This document shows positions 37,435 through 46,142 of a stretch of 64,000 nucleotides of DNA, in pieces; the stretch's first letter is position 1, and each line of letters starts with the position of its first letter. The position numbers were made by a program, and so were the translations under genes. The notes below the pieces were generated by a model. It was not told where the DNA came from. It saw only the letters and a program-made list of their open reading frames with translations, and ran no database searches. Origin of the DNA: Novosphingobium sp. 28-62-57 (GTDB lineage: Bacteria; Pseudomonadota; Alphaproteobacteria; Sphingomonadales; Sphingomonadaceae); assembly GCA_002256985.1 (NCBI GenBank), contig NCGO01000007.1, positions 1-64,000 on the forward strand, written 5' to 3'.

Positions 37435-37491
37435 GGTGCCCCTCCACCATCCTGCGGATGGTCCTCCTCCCTCCCCGCCTGCGCGGGGACA
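37435..37491. repeat. Family D repeat
   Basis: GGTGCCCCTCCACCATCCTG and GGATGGTCCTCCTCC form a palindrome around CATCC-TGC-GGATG, followed by a CCCCGCCTGCGCGGGG hairpin. The same family D core occurs at 48224 and 50268. It lies between the TTACGG block and the gene at 37520. Confidence 0.75.
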
Positions 37492-37519
37492 GGCTGGGCA
37501 GGAATTGCCGCCCTCTCGC

Positions 37520-37963
37520 CTACTGCACGTAGTCCGGATCGCCGTATTCGGGCGTTGGGGCGAAGGGGGAGGCTGGCTGGGCAGGCGGTGCTCCGGCCCA
37601 GCCTGAGCCAGCTGCGGGGGTGTTGCGCGGTTGGGCGGGCGGGCTGGTGAAGGTGCCGAAGCTGGAGGCGGAGGCTTCGGCTTTTTCGGTGGCCTTGGCA
37701 TAGCATTGCAGGCCGATGTTCATGTGGACGTCGCGGGTGTATTCCTCCACTGAATGATCGCCGATCCAGTCCCGTGCTTCGTACACCATGCAGTTGCAGG
37801 TATCGACGGCGACGTGGGCCGGGATGCCCTTTTCCTTGGACATGCCGATGCACTGGCGGCGGACCTGCTCGGTCTTGCTGGTGGGGCTGGCCTTCCACGC
37901 ATCATAGGCCACGTTCAGGCCGCCCACGGCGAACATCGGTATGAACATCATCCACAGCTTCAT
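37520..37963 (-). CDS. Membrane-anchored or secreted hypothetical protein
   Basis: A 147-residue product. The N-terminus MKLWMMFIPMFAVGGLNVAY is a signal peptide or anchor. The middle has three cysteines with VDTCNCMVYEARDWIGDHSV, and the C-terminal third (about 105-140) is Pro/Ala-rich and probably disordered (PPAQPRNTPAAGSGWAGAPP). No family recognised. CNCM spacing suggests a disulfide or metal site. It sits alone between repeat blocks. Confidence 0.6.
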   Translation of the reverse strand: MKLWMMFIPMFAVGGLNVAYDAWKASPTSKTEQVRRQCIGMSKEKGIPAHVAVDTCNCMVYEARDWIGDHSVEEYTRDVHMNIGLQCYAKATEKAEASASSFGTFTSPPAQPRNTPAAGSGWAGAPPAQPASPFAPTPEYGDPDYVQ

Positions 37964-38054
37964 CGGTGCACCTCCGGTAGGGTGGGCGGTGGGGTGGGTT
38001 ACCGCGATGAGGTTTAAGGGTGGGTTAGCGGGGGTGGGTGTGCCGTGTTGTGAG

Positions 38055-38133
38055 TCCCCGCGAAGGCGGGGACCTCAGGCGGTTTACGATAGGTATCTGT
38101 AAAACGCCTGAGGCCCCCGCCTTCGCGGGGGAG
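38055..38133. repeat. Family A inverted doublet
   Basis: A forward arm GTCCCCGCGAAGGCGGGGAC (38054-38073) and a reverse arm GGCCCCCGCCTTCGCGGGGG (38112-38131) are joined by GGCGGTTTACGATAGGTATC and TGTAAAACGCC. It is a typical family A doublet. Confidence 0.9.
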
Positions 38134-38147
38134 CGGTGCCATCCTTT

Positions 38148-38220
38148 CGTCATTCCCGCGCAGGCGGGAATCCAGATTTCCAAGGTGGGGCGCTGGATTC
38201 CCGCCTGCGCGGGAATGACG
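38148..38220. repeat. Family B inverted repeat (CATTCCCGCGCAGGCGGGAA)
   Basis: Arms CGTCATTCCCGCGCAGGCGG and CCGCCTGCGCGGGAATGACG (38148-38167 and 38201-38220) are exact complements, enclosing AATCCAGA/TGGATT-type inner pairing. It sits 15 bp right of a family A doublet. Confidence 0.88.
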
Positions 38221-38247
38221 AGAAAGGGGGGGAAGGAGATTGTGAGG

Positions 38248-38310
38248 GGTGTTTTTCGGGCGATTGATACGTCGCAGCCGTTCGGGTTTGATGAGAGCTT
38301 ACTCGCCGCC
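38248..38310 (+). pseudogene. Broken 5' copy of the BLUF gene
   Basis: From TTTTTCGGGCGATTGATACG the sequence repeats the start of the BLUF gene at 38681 with a few substitutions (GTTTTTCGGGCGATT.ATACGTCGCAGCCGTTCGGGTTTGA.GA.AGC is shared). It encodes VFRAIDTSQPFGFDES before diverging at about 38303. The flavin-hydrogen-bonding tyrosine (TAT) is GAT (Asp) here. It is a non-functional fragment, 430 bp upstream of the intact gene. Confidence 0.85.
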
Positions 38311-38496
38311 CAATCCTCCCAAATTCTGCCGGCAGCCCACCGTTTGGCGGGCTGCCGGCAAGGATCGCGGCTAGACAGGCACCCGTCCGCGACCCGGTTC
38401 GTTACGTAACCTTGTACGGGGGTGGGCCTGTGGCTGGCAAGCGCAAGGGGTTCGGGAATGGAGGGATTGGGCGGTTTCCGCTTGTCTGGCGTTAGG

Positions 38497-38630
38497 GGCC
38501 TGAGGCCCCCGCCTTCGCGGGGGGGCGGGAGTTTTTGACGGCCTGAGGCTCCCGCCTTCGCGGGGGCGCGGTTTTTGGCGGCCTTTGGGTGTTTTGTGAC
38601 GGCCTGCGGCCCCCGCCTTCGCGGGCGCGC
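38497..38630. repeat. Three tandem family A arms, same orientation
   Basis: Reverse-type arms (GGCCTGAGGCCCCCGCCTTC, GGCCTGAGGCTCCCGCCTTC, GGCCTGCGGCCCCCGCCTTC) start at 38497, 38540 and 38601. All are in the same orientation, unlike the usual inverted doublets. They lie just upstream of the BLUF gene and its promoter. Confidence 0.85.
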
Positions 38631-38676
38631 GGGAGTGTGGTAGCGTGGGGGCTACACTTGGTGAGAGGTTGGCAGC

Positions 38677-39087
38677 GTGGATGTTTTTCGGGCGATTTAT
38701 ACGTCGCAGCCGTTCGGGTTTGACGACAGCATCCTGCGCGGCATCCTGTCGATCGCGCGGCAATACAATGCGCGCGACGGGATTACCGGGGCGCTGATCT
38801 GCCGGGCCGATATCTATCTGCAATGGCTGGAAGGCCCTGAGGACAAGGTCCGCGCCACGGTGGCGCGAATTGCGGCGGATGACCGGCATCTGGAAATGAA
38901 GCTGCATGTCTCCGAACCCGCGCAGGCGCGGATGTTTGGCGAATGGGACATGCTCCACGATCCCGCCGCGACATGGATCTGGACGCCCGAGGCGATTGCG
39001 GGCGGCGCGCTTGATCGGGCGACGCCGGAGGAGGTCGTGGCGTTCTTCGTGCGGTTGCGCGGGGGTGCGGGGGTTAGCGCGGTTTGA
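38677..39087 (+). CDS. BLUF-domain blue-light sensor
   Basis: A 136-residue single-domain BLUF protein binding FAD. The key residues are present: Tyr8 (RAIYTSQ), Asn31 (YNARDGITGAL), Gln49 (YLQWLEGP) and Trp90 (FGEWDM). The Tyr-Gln pair mediates the light-induced hydrogen-bond switch. The GTG start lies at 38677, after GAGAGG. No effector domain is fused, so a partner must transmit the signal. Its 5' end is repeated at 38248. It is flanked by repeats on both sides. Confidence 0.92.
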   Translation: MDVFRAIYTSQPFGFDDSILRGILSIARQYNARDGITGALICRADIYLQWLEGPEDKVRATVARIAADDRHLEMKLHVSEPAQARMFGEWDMLHDPAATWIWTPEAIAGGALDRATPEEVVAFFVRLRGGAGVSAV

Positions 39088-39088
39088 T

Positions 39089-39300
39089 CCTTCGACAAGC
39101 TCAGGATGAGCGGATTGTTGTAGGCAATGGGTGCGTCCCCGCGAAAGCGGGGACCTCGGGCGGTTTACGATAGCGTGCTTTAACACGCCTGAGGCCCCCG
39201 CCTGCCCTTCGGGCAGTTTATCCCGAGCTTGTCGAGAGGCGGGGGAGCGGTGCGCTTCTGGGTTCTGTAAAACGCCTGAGGCCCCCGCCTTCGCGGGGGA
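39089..39300. repeat. Family E copy and two nested family A arms
   Basis: A family E copy (CTTCGACAAGCTCAGGATGA, 39092) is followed by a forward arm at 39136 and a reverse arm at 39190-39250, and then a second reverse arm at 39274-39300. In the reverse arm at 39190, the hairpin loop is replaced by CCCTTCGGGCAGTTTATCCC and then GAGCTTGTCGAGAG, i.e. a second element sits exactly between GGCCCCCGCCTG and GCGGGGGAGC. Confidence 0.85.
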
Positions 39301-39378
39301 GCTTGCTTTGTTTGCGTAATTGTCGTTGGATAGATCTTCGCAAAGCGGCGTTGAAGTTCGCTGGCAGAGGGTGATTCT

Positions 39379-39888
39379 ATGGCTGGCAAAGCACAAGACG
39401 ACGCACAGGCAAGCGCACTGACGCCCGGCAAGGGGCTGGTGGTGCTGGCCATCGTGATCGTGGCGGTGGCAGCGTTCATTGCGGTCAGCGCGGCGCTGGG
39501 GCTGGCGGCGGTGTTTGGCGGGTTCCTGTTCGCGTTCTACTTCACCGGGCTGTGCCACGCCGCGCCGGACAAGTTCTTGCCCGCGAGCGTGGGGGCGTTT
39601 GTCGGCATGGGCATCGCCTTTGCGCTTATGGCCCTGCCCGCAAGCTTTGGCACGGCGGGCATGATCGCGGCGCTGATCGTGGTGCTGGGCGCGGTCTATG
39701 CGCTGATCATGGGCTGGGCGCCGATGGCGATCAACCACGCGACGATGCTGTTCCTGACCGTGGGGACGATCCCGGCGTTGCAGCAGCGCGGGACGCTGGC
39801 GGAGATGGCGCTTTCGGCGGGACTGGCGGTGGGGCTGATTGGGGCGGCGTTGGCGGTGGCGCGGGTGCGAGCTTCGAAGGCTGTTTAG
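39379..39888 (+). CDS. Integral membrane protein, unknown
   Basis: A 169-residue protein with about five transmembrane segments: LVVLAIVIVAVAAFIAVSAA, FGGFLFAFYFTGLC, SVGAFVGMGIAFALMALPA, GMIAALIVVLGAVYALIM, and a C-terminal pair. Short charged tail. No family recognised; hydrophobicity and the conserved-looking SLGLAVGLIGAALAVAR end are all that can be said. It lies between the repeat cluster and uvrA, convergent with uvrA. Confidence 0.65.
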   Translation: MAGKAQDDAQASALTPGKGLVVLAIVIVAVAAFIAVSAALGLAAVFGGFLFAFYFTGLCHAAPDKFLPASVGAFVGMGIAFALMALPASFGTAGMIAALIVVLGAVYALIMGWAPMAINHATMLFLTVGTIPALQQRGTLAEMALSAGLAVGLIGAALAVARVRASKAV

Positions 39889-39902
39889 GTTGGTTTGTGT
39901 TG

Positions 39903-39940
39903 CCACCACCCCCAACCCCCTCCTCGGAAGAGGAGGGGGC
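39903..39940. repeat. Half of a family C element
   Basis: CCACCACCCCCAACCCCCTC followed by CTCGGAAGAGGAGGGGG forms a hairpin (39918-39939). It lies between the convergent membrane-protein gene and uvrA and may serve as a terminator (GGGGGC TTTG tail on the plus strand). Confidence 0.8.
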
Positions 39941-39949
39941 TTTGTTCGC

Positions 39950-42949
39950 CTAGCGCTTCAGCAACGGGGCCAGGTAGTGGCCGGTGAAACTGCGGGGGTT
40001 TTTGGCGACCACTTCGGGCGTGCCTTCGGCAACGATTTCGCCGCCACGCACGCCGCCTTCGGGGCCGAGGTCGATGATCCAGTCGGCGGTCTTGATCACA
40101 TCAAGGTTGTGTTCAATCACCACCACGCTGTTGCCCTGTTCGACGAGGCGGTGGAGGACTTCGAGCAATTTGCGCACGTCTTCGAAGTGAAGGCCGGTGG
40201 TGGGTTCATCGAGGATGTAGAGCGTTTGCCCGGTGGAGCGGCGCGCGAGTTCCTTGGCGAGTTTGACTCGCTGCGCCTCACCGCCGGATAGCGTGGTGGC
40301 CTGCTGGCCGACCTTGACGTAGCCCAAGCCGACTTCGTTGAGCATGTGCATCCGGTCACGGATCGGGGGGACGGCTTTGAAGAACTCCTCGGCGTCTTCG
40401 ATGGTCATATCGAGCACATCGGCGATGGAGTGGCCCTTGAACTTTACTTCCAGCGTTTCGCGGTTGTAGCGTTTGCCGTCGCACTCCTCGCACGTGACGT
40501 AAACGTCGGGGAGGAAGTGCATTTCGATCTTGATCAGGCCATCGCCGGTGCACTTTTCGCAGCGGCCGCCCTTGACGTTGAAGCTAAAGCGGCCGGGTTT
40601 GTAGCCGCGGGCGGCGCTTTCGGGGAGCCCTGCGAACCAATCGCGGATCAGGGTGAAGCTGCCGGTGTAGGTGGCGGGGTTGGAGCGCGGGGTGCGGCCG
40701 ATGGGGGACTGGTCGATCTCGATCACCTTGTCGCAGTTTTCGAGGCCTGTGACGCGATCATGCGCGCCTGCGATAACGCGCGCACCATTGAGCGTGCGGG
40801 CGGCGACGGCGTGGAGCGTGTCGATGGTGAAGCTGGATTTGCCCGAGCCGGAGACGCCGGTGATGCAGGTGAAGGTGCCGAGGGGGACCTTGGCGCTGAC
40901 GTTCTGCAGGTTGTTGGCGCGCGCGCCCTCCACGGAGATGAACAGGCCGTTGCCCTTGCGGCGCTTGGCCGGGACTTCGATGCGGCGGGTGCCGGTGAGG
41001 TATTGGCCGGTGAGGCTGTTCGGGTTGTCGAGAATGTCCTGCAGCTTGCCCTGCGCGACGATTTCACCGCCATGCACGCCCGCACCGGGGCCGAGATCGA
41101 CCACGTGATCGGCGGTGCGGATAGCGTCTTCATCATGCTCCACCACGATCACGGTGTTGCCGAGATCGCGGAGCCTTTTCAGCGTGATGAGCAGGCGGTC
41201 GTTGTCGCGCTGATGCAGGCCGATGGAGGGTTCATCGAGCACATAGAGCACGCCTGAAAGGCCGCTGCCGATCTGGCTGGCGAGGCGGATGCGCTGGCTT
41301 TCGCCGCCGGACAGGGTGCCGCTGGTGCGGTCAAGGTTGAGGTAATCCAGGCCGACGTTGTTGAGGAAGCCGAGGCGCTCGTTGATTTCCTTGAGGATAG
41401 CCTTGGCGATCTGGCTTTGCTGGCTGGTGAGCTGCGCATCGAGCGCGCCGAACCATTCGACTGCGGCGGAGACGGAGAAGTGGGTGACGGTGGAGATGTC
41501 GGTGCCTGCAACCTTTACGCTGAGCGCTTCGGGCTTGAGGCGCTTGCCCTCGCAGGTTTCGCACGGTTGCGCGGTCTGGAACTTGGCCAGTTCCTCGCGC
41601 ATCCACGCGCTTTCGGTTTGCAGCATGCGGCGGTTGAGGTTGCCGATCACGCCTTCGAAGGCTTTCTGGACGGTGTAGCTCTTCTTGCCGTCGATGAAGG
41701 TCAGAGGGACGGCCTTTCCGGCGGTGCCGTAAAGGATGACGACTTTGACTTCGGGGGCGAGCTGGTCCCACGGCGTGTCGAGCTTGAACCCGAAGTGCGC
41801 GGCGAGGCTGGCGAGGACCTGCATGTAATAGGGCGACGGCGGGTTGCTCTTCGCCCATGGGACGACCGCGCCTTGCTTGAGGCTCAGATTTTCGTTGGGG
41901 ACGACGAGCTGCGGATCGAACAGCAGCTTTTCGCCGAGGCCATCGCAGGCGGGGCATGCGCCCTGGGGGGCGTTGAACGAGAACAGGCGCGGTTCGAGCG
42001 CGTCGATGGTGAAGCCGCTGACGGGGCAGGCGAACTTTTCAGAGAAGACGATGCGGTTGGGGGGGAGGCCGGTTTTTTTCATGCCGGACTTGGCACTGGA
42101 CTTCTTCTTGCCATCCGGAGTCCCCGCGGAGGCGGGGACCTCGTTCGGTTGTGCACTGCTGCCTGAGGCCCCCGCCTGCGCGGGGGCGCCGGGAGTTGTT
42201 GCAAGTGTGCCCAGCGCCTCAACCGTCGTGTCGGCAAGGTCGATGTAGGCCAGCCCATCTGCCAGTTTCAGCGCCTGTTCGAAGCTGTCGGCAAGGCGGG
42301 TCTGGATGCCGTCTTTCACGGCGATGCGATCAACCACCACTTCGATGTCGTGCTTGAGCTTTTTGTCGAGCGCTGGCGCATCTTCGATGGCCATCATCTC
42401 GCCGTTGATGCGCACGCGGGTGTAGCCCGCTTTTTGCCATTCGAGCAGTTCGCGGCGGTATTCGCCCTTGCGACCGCGCACGGCGGGGGCGAGCAGGTAG
42501 GCGCGGGTGCCTTCGGGGAGGGCCATGACGCGATCGACCATCTGCGACACGGTTTGCGCGGCGATGGGCAGGCCGGTGGCGGGGCTGTAGGGCACACCGA
42601 TGCGCGCCCAGAGCAGGCGCATGTAATCGTAGATCTCTGTCACCGTCGCCACGGTAGAGCGCGGGTTGCGGCTGGTGGTTTTCTGTTCGATGCTGATCGC
42701 GGGGGACAGGCCGTCGATGTGCTCCACATCGGGCTTCTGCATCATTTCGAGGAACTGGCGCGCATAGGCCGACAGCGATTCGACATAGCGACGCTGCCCT
42801 TCGGCATAGATCGTATCGAAGGCGAGGCTGGATTTGCCCGAGCCGGACAGGCCGGTAATGACGATCAGGCTATCGCGCGGGAGATCGATATCGATCCCCT
42901 TCAAGTTGTGTTCACGGGCGCCGCGGACGGAGATTGTGTTGAGAGACAT
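39950..42949 (-). CDS. uvrA: Excinuclease ABC subunit A
   Basis: A 999-residue UvrA, longer than the usual about 940-960. Walker A sites are [10 protein letters not shown] and [13 protein letters not shown] signatures are [14 protein letters not shown] and [14 protein letters not shown]; zinc-binding cysteines are in ACPACDGL and [16 protein letters not shown] motifs (CEKCTGDG). UvrA dimers scan DNA for lesions and load UvrB. An insertion of about 28 residues near 250-278 ([20 protein letters not shown]) is encoded by a family A doublet (42118-42189), in the loop before the AAA signature region. The start at 42949 gives the normal [16 protein letters not shown]. Confidence 0.97.
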   Translation of the reverse strand: MSLNTISVRGAREHNLKGIDIDLPRDSLIVITGLSGSGKSSLAFDTIYAEGQRRYVESLSAYARQFLEMMQKPDVEHIDGLSPAISIEQKTTSRNPRSTVATVTEIYDYMRLLWARIGVPYSPATGLPIAAQTVSQMVDRVMALPEGTRAYLLAPAVRGRKGEYRRELLEWQKAGYTRVRINGEMMAIEDAPALDKKLKHDIEVVVDRIAVKDGIQTRLADSFEQALKLADGLAYIDLADTTVEALGTLATTPGAPAQAGASGSSAQPNEVPASAGTPDGKKKSSAKSGMKKTGLPPNRIVFSEKFACPVSGFTIDALEPRLFSFNAPQGACPACDGLGEKLLFDPQLVVPNENLSLKQGAVVPWAKSNPPSPYYMQVLASLAAHFGFKLDTPWDQLAPEVKVVILYGTAGKAVPLTFIDGKKSYTVQKAFEGVIGNLNRRMLQTESAWMREELAKFQTAQPCETCEGKRLKPEALSVKVAGTDISTVTHFSVSAAVEWFGALDAQLTSQQSQIAKAILKEINERLGFLNNVGLDYLNLDRTSGTLSGGESQRIRLASQIGSGLSGVLYVLDEPSIGLHQRDNDRLLITLKRLRDLGNTVIVVEHDEDAIRTADHVVDLGPGAGVHGGEIVAQGKLQDILDNPNSLTGQYLTGTRRIEVPAKRRKGNGLFISVEGARANNLQNVSAKVPLGTFTCITGVSGSGKSSFTIDTLHAVAARTLNGARVIAGAHDRVTGLENCDKVIEIDQSPIGRTPRSNPATYTGSFTLIRDWFAGLPESAARGYKPGRFSFNVKGGRCEKCTGDGLIKIEMHFLPDVYVTCEECDGKRYNRETLEVKFKGHSIADVLDMTIEDAEEFFKAVPPIRDRMHMLNEVGLGYVKVGQQATTLSGGEAQRVKLAKELARRSTGQTLYILDEPTTGLHFEDVRKLLEVLHRLVEQGNSVVVIEHNLDVIKTADWIIDLGPEGGVRGGEIVAEGTPEVVAKNPRSFTGHYLAPLLKR
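42118..42189. repeat. Family A doublet inside uvrA
   Basis: GAGTCCCCGCGGAGGCGGGG and GGCCCCCGCCTGCGCGGGGG (42118-42137 and 42167-42187) face each other within the coding sequence. The insert keeps the reading frame and has no stop codon. Confidence 0.92.
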
Positions 42950-43078
42950 GCGCGGCGGTGTTCCATATTTGTTCGATTGTTGCAAGGCCCCCCGCCCTGC
43001 GTTTCCGCATGTGGGGAGCGCGAGGGCGTGGTGCAATATGGGCTTTGGGGGTTGGTGGGGTTTGCAAGCGATGTTGCT

Positions 43079-43360
43079 TCCCCGCGAAGGCGGGGACCTC
43101 GGGTGGTCAACGCGGAGGTTGCGTAAACGGCCTGAGGCCCCCGCTTTCGCGGGGGAGCGGTGTTTTTAGACTGCTGGCTTCCCCGCGAAGGCGGGGATCT
43201 CGGGCCTTTTACGCTGGTGTTCTGTAAACGGCACGAGGCCCCCGCCTTCGCGGGGGAGCGGTGTTTTTAGATGGCTGGCTTCCCCGCGCAGGCGGGGATC
43301 TCGGGCCTTTTACGCTGGTGTTCCTTAAAACGCCTGAGGCCCCCGCTTTCGCGGGGGCGC
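43079..43360. repeat. Three family A doublets in a 101-bp tandem array
   Basis: Doublets occupy 43079-43160, 43180-43261 and 43281-43360. Forward arms start at 43080, 43181 and 43282, exactly 101 bp apart. Units 2 and 3 share the linker GGCGGGGATCTCGGGCCTTT and TACGCTGGTGTTC. They fill the gap between the uvrA start and the lipoprotein gene (470 bp); no gene lies here. Confidence 0.92.
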
Positions 43361-43419
43361 GGGGTGCTTTAGGAGGCGCATGGTTTGGGGTGCGGCGGTT
43401 TGGGGGCGCTTGGTTTGGC

Positions 43420-46128
43420 TTAGTTTTTCTTGCCGACGGTTACGCCCGAATAGGTTGAGCCGGCAGTGGCCTGACCGCTGGGGGAATCCAGCAGGAGCGA
43501 GAACGCGCCGGCCCATTCGGCGGCGTTGAGGCCGAAGAAGGATCCAACAAGGGTGCTGTTGCTGCCGACGTTGAGACCGGTGCCGCGCAGGCTGAAGGTG
43601 TTGCCAACGCCGCAGCCGGGGCAGTTGCCCGCGATCGAGCCGCTATAGGTGAAGTTGCCCAGATTGCTGACGGCGCTGTTGGTGGCGTCGGTGGCGGTCA
43701 GGCTGAGGACGACATTGCCGGTGCCTGCGCCGAAATCGGCGGTGAAGGCGCTCGTGCCCGAAAGCGAGGCTTCGCGCTGTGTTGCGCCATTGCGGCCATA
43801 GCCATAGACGACGCCCGAATAGCTGGCACTGCCGGTGCGCGGGATCTGGAAATCGGGGGTAATGCCGCCAAAGGGCACGTAATAGCGCGTGGCAACCTGG
43901 CGCCCGTCGATAGTATCGGTGCGGACCACTTCGGCAAAGCTGGTGTAGGTGAGCGCGATGGCCGGGTTGGCCGCGCCGGGTTTGAACACGCGGGCGGTGT
44001 AATCTGCGCCGCGATAGACATCGAAGGTGGCGCTGCTTTCTGCCGTGCGCAGATCGGCGGCGGCCAGCGTCTGATCCAATTGCTTGGCATTGCCGAAATT
44101 CACGCCGGTGGTGGTGGAGCGCAGGATATAGGATTTGTCGGTGGGGTTATAGGTAACCTCGACATTGCTGTCGTTCAGCGTCTGCTCGGCAGGGCTGAGG
44201 CCATTGACGACATAGTATTGCGCGCTGTCACCGCTGAGCACGGTGGTGGTGGTCAATGCGGCAAGGCCGCTTTGCGAGGCGCCCGTATCGGTGCCGCGCG
44301 CGCCGGTGAGCGTGGCCGCCATGACCGCGCCGCCACTGCTGCTGGCCTGCACCACCGCGCCGACCTGCTCTGCCGCCGGGCCATAGAGCCTGCCGTTGAG
44401 TGTGCCGCTGTAGTCCGTGGTGCCATCGAAGGAGATATTACCGGTGATGCTGTTGGCCGAGGCCGAGAGGGTGCCGGTGCCGGTCCAGTTGCCGGTATCG
44501 GTCTGCGTGCCGGGCAGGTTGCTGGCGATGCCGGGGAGGGCATTGCCCACGGTATAGGCTCCGAGCGTGGTGATCGCGCCGCTCTGGAAATTGAGGTTGA
44601 GGCTGCCCTGCCCGTTCACGCTGCGGAACGGCGAGCCGTTGGTGGCGATCCCGCCATTGAGTGCCACGTTGAACGAAGCCGAGCCGGTGCGCGGGGTGGC
44701 GGCGTTGGTGGTGGGGAAGCCATAGACGAAGGCATCGATCTGGCCGAGCGAGGAGCGCCGATCAATCAACACCCCTGCCCGCAGGAAATCGGTGCTGGCA
44801 TAGAATTCATAGGACAGCGGCGTATCGATGCCGCGCCGGGGCTGCCACATGATGCGGCCATCGTTGCCGAAGAACACCAGCGGCACGCCCAGATCGCCCT
44901 GGAACACCGAGGCGATGCCGGTGCCTGCGCTGACCGCAGACAGATTGCCGTTTGCCGCCAGTGTGCCGCGGGCTGAGGCGGTTTGCGGTGCATAGAACTG
45001 ATCGGTGGCTGGAGACGTGAGATCGGTGGACGTGTTGACCGGCGTGGTGCCGCGCGTGCCATAGAGCACACCGGTGGCCGCGACATCGGCATTGGGATTG
45101 TTGTTGAACGTGCCACCCACTTCTTCGGCAGCAGGGCCGAAGAAGGAGCCGCGCAACTGGCCCGCGCCGATGCTGTCGAGCGTCAATTCCCCAAGGAAGC
45201 TGTTGGCGCTGCGCGAAAGCAGCGCGAAGGCCTGCCAGCCGAAATTGCGCGCGACGATGCCGGTTTCGACGTCCGTCTCGTCATAGAAGCCATTGCCAGC
45301 GATCCCGCCCGAGCGGAAATCGACCGACAGGGTGCCGGTGCCGCCAAGGGCATAGATCTTGCTGCTGAAATTGCGCGCGCCGAGCAGCCGCACATCAAAG
45401 CTGGCCGCGCCCGTGCGTGGCAGCGCGGCATCGGGGGTTTGCACGCCATAGGCAAACGAGGCGACCCGGCCATTGATCGTGGTGGTATCAGTGGTGACCC
45501 GCTGCCACACGCCTGCACCGACATAGCGGGTTTGCCCGGCACCGGTGCCGGTGGTGGTGAGCGAGAGGAACTCGGTCGTCGTGCCGGACACGACGCGATA
45601 GGTGGTGATCGCGCTGTTCGACTGCGAGGCATCGATATTCGACGGCAGGAAGGTGCGCGAGAGCGTGCCGTCAGACACGGTCCACGACTGGTTGGTGGCG
45701 TTGTAGGTTACCGTCAGCGTGAGCGCCGAGGCCGTGGCGGTGCCATTGTTCCCGTTCAACGGGAAGCTGAGCGTAGCGACCGAGGCATTGTTGCGGAACG
45801 TCTCACTGGCCAGCGGGGCGACGAGGCTGGCGTTGGCGCCGGTGGTGGGCGTGGGAGATGGCGTTGGCGAAGGGGTTGGTGACGGCGTTGGCGACGGAGT
45901 GGGTGATGGCGTCGGCGACGGAGTGGGTGATGGCGTCGGCGACGGAGTGGGCGAAGGCGTCGGCGATGGGGTTGGCGATGGTGTCGGCGAAGGCGTCGCG
46001 GTTGGCGTGGGCACTGGGGTGGGTGTGCTGCCGACACCGCCGCCACTGCTGCCGCCGCCGCAAGCTGCCAGCATCAGGGCGATGGTGAGCGCAGAGGCCG
46101 TTGCGGCGCGCTGGTGATGGCTCGTCAT
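43420..46128 (-). CDS. Surface lipoprotein with three TbpB-like barrel domains
   Basis: A 902-residue lipoprotein. Signal peptide [14 protein letters not shown] gives Cys23. Residues about 35-92 are Thr-Pro-Ser-Pro repeats forming an extended linker. The rest contains three related beta-rich units: [20 protein letters not shown] with [34 protein letters not shown] with [14 protein letters not shown], and [16 protein letters not shown] with [23 protein letters not shown] is a mark of transferrin-binding protein B-type barrel lobes. The Slam-like gene lies 14 bp upstream and is the likely exporter to the outer surface. Ligand unknown (iron, haem or other metal carriers are possibilities by family). 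Confidence 0.85.
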   Translation of the reverse strand: MTSHHQRAATASALTIALMLAACGGGSSGGGVGSTPTPVPTPTATPSPTPSPTPSPTPSPTPSPTPSPTPSPTPSPTPSPTPSPTPSPTPSPTPTTGANASLVAPLASETFRNNASVATLSFPLNGNNGTATASALTLTVTYNATNQSWTVSDGTLSRTFLPSNIDASQSNSAITTYRVVSGTTTEFLSLTTTGTGAGQTRYVGAGVWQRVTTDTTTINGRVASFAYGVQTPDAALPRTGAASFDVRLLGARNFSSKIYALGGTGTLSVDFRSGGIAGNGFYDETDVETGIVARNFGWQAFALLSRSANSFLGELTLDSIGAGQLRGSFFGPAAEEVGGTFNNNPNADVAATGVLYGTRGTTPVNTSTDLTSPATDQFYAPQTASARGTLAANGNLSAVSAGTGIASVFQGDLGVPLVFFGNDGRIMWQPRRGIDTPLSYEFYASTDFLRAGVLIDRRSSLGQIDAFVYGFPTTNAATPRTGSASFNVALNGGIATNGSPFRSVNGQGSLNLNFQSGAITTLGAYTVGNALPGIASNLPGTQTDTGNWTGTGTLSASANSITGNISFDGTTDYSGTLNGRLYGPAAEQVGAVVQASSSGGAVMAATLTGARGTDTGASQSGLAALTTTTVLSGDSAQYYVVNGLSPAEQTLNDSNVEVTYNPTDKSYILRSTTTGVNFGNAKQLDQTLAAADLRTAESSATFDVYRGADYTARVFKPGAANPAIALTYTSFAEVVRTDTIDGRQVATRYYVPFGGITPDFQIPRTGSASYSGVVYGYGRNGATQREASLSGTSAFTADFGAGTGNVVLSLTATDATNSAVSNLGNFTYSGSIAGNCPGCGVGNTFSLRGTGLNVGSNSTLVGSFFGLNAAEWAGAFSLLLDSPSGQATAGSTYSGVTVGKKN
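45844..46012. repeat. 12-bp tandem repeat encoding the Thr-Pro-Ser-Pro linker
   Basis: Units of GGCGACGGAGTG and GGTGATGGCGTC type alternate across 45844-46012, with a 24-bp higher-order copy (GAGTGGGTGATGGCGTCGGC repeated near 45896 and 45920). All copies keep frame in the lipoprotein gene. Such repeats can vary in copy number by slippage, lengthening or shortening the linker. Confidence 0.88.
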
Positions 46129-46142
46129 GACAATGGTTCCCC

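Noticed and set aside
38371..39915. 514-residue minus-strand frame across the BLUF and membrane-protein region
   Set aside because: Composed of translated palindromic repeats and antisense sequence of two better-supported plus-strand genes.
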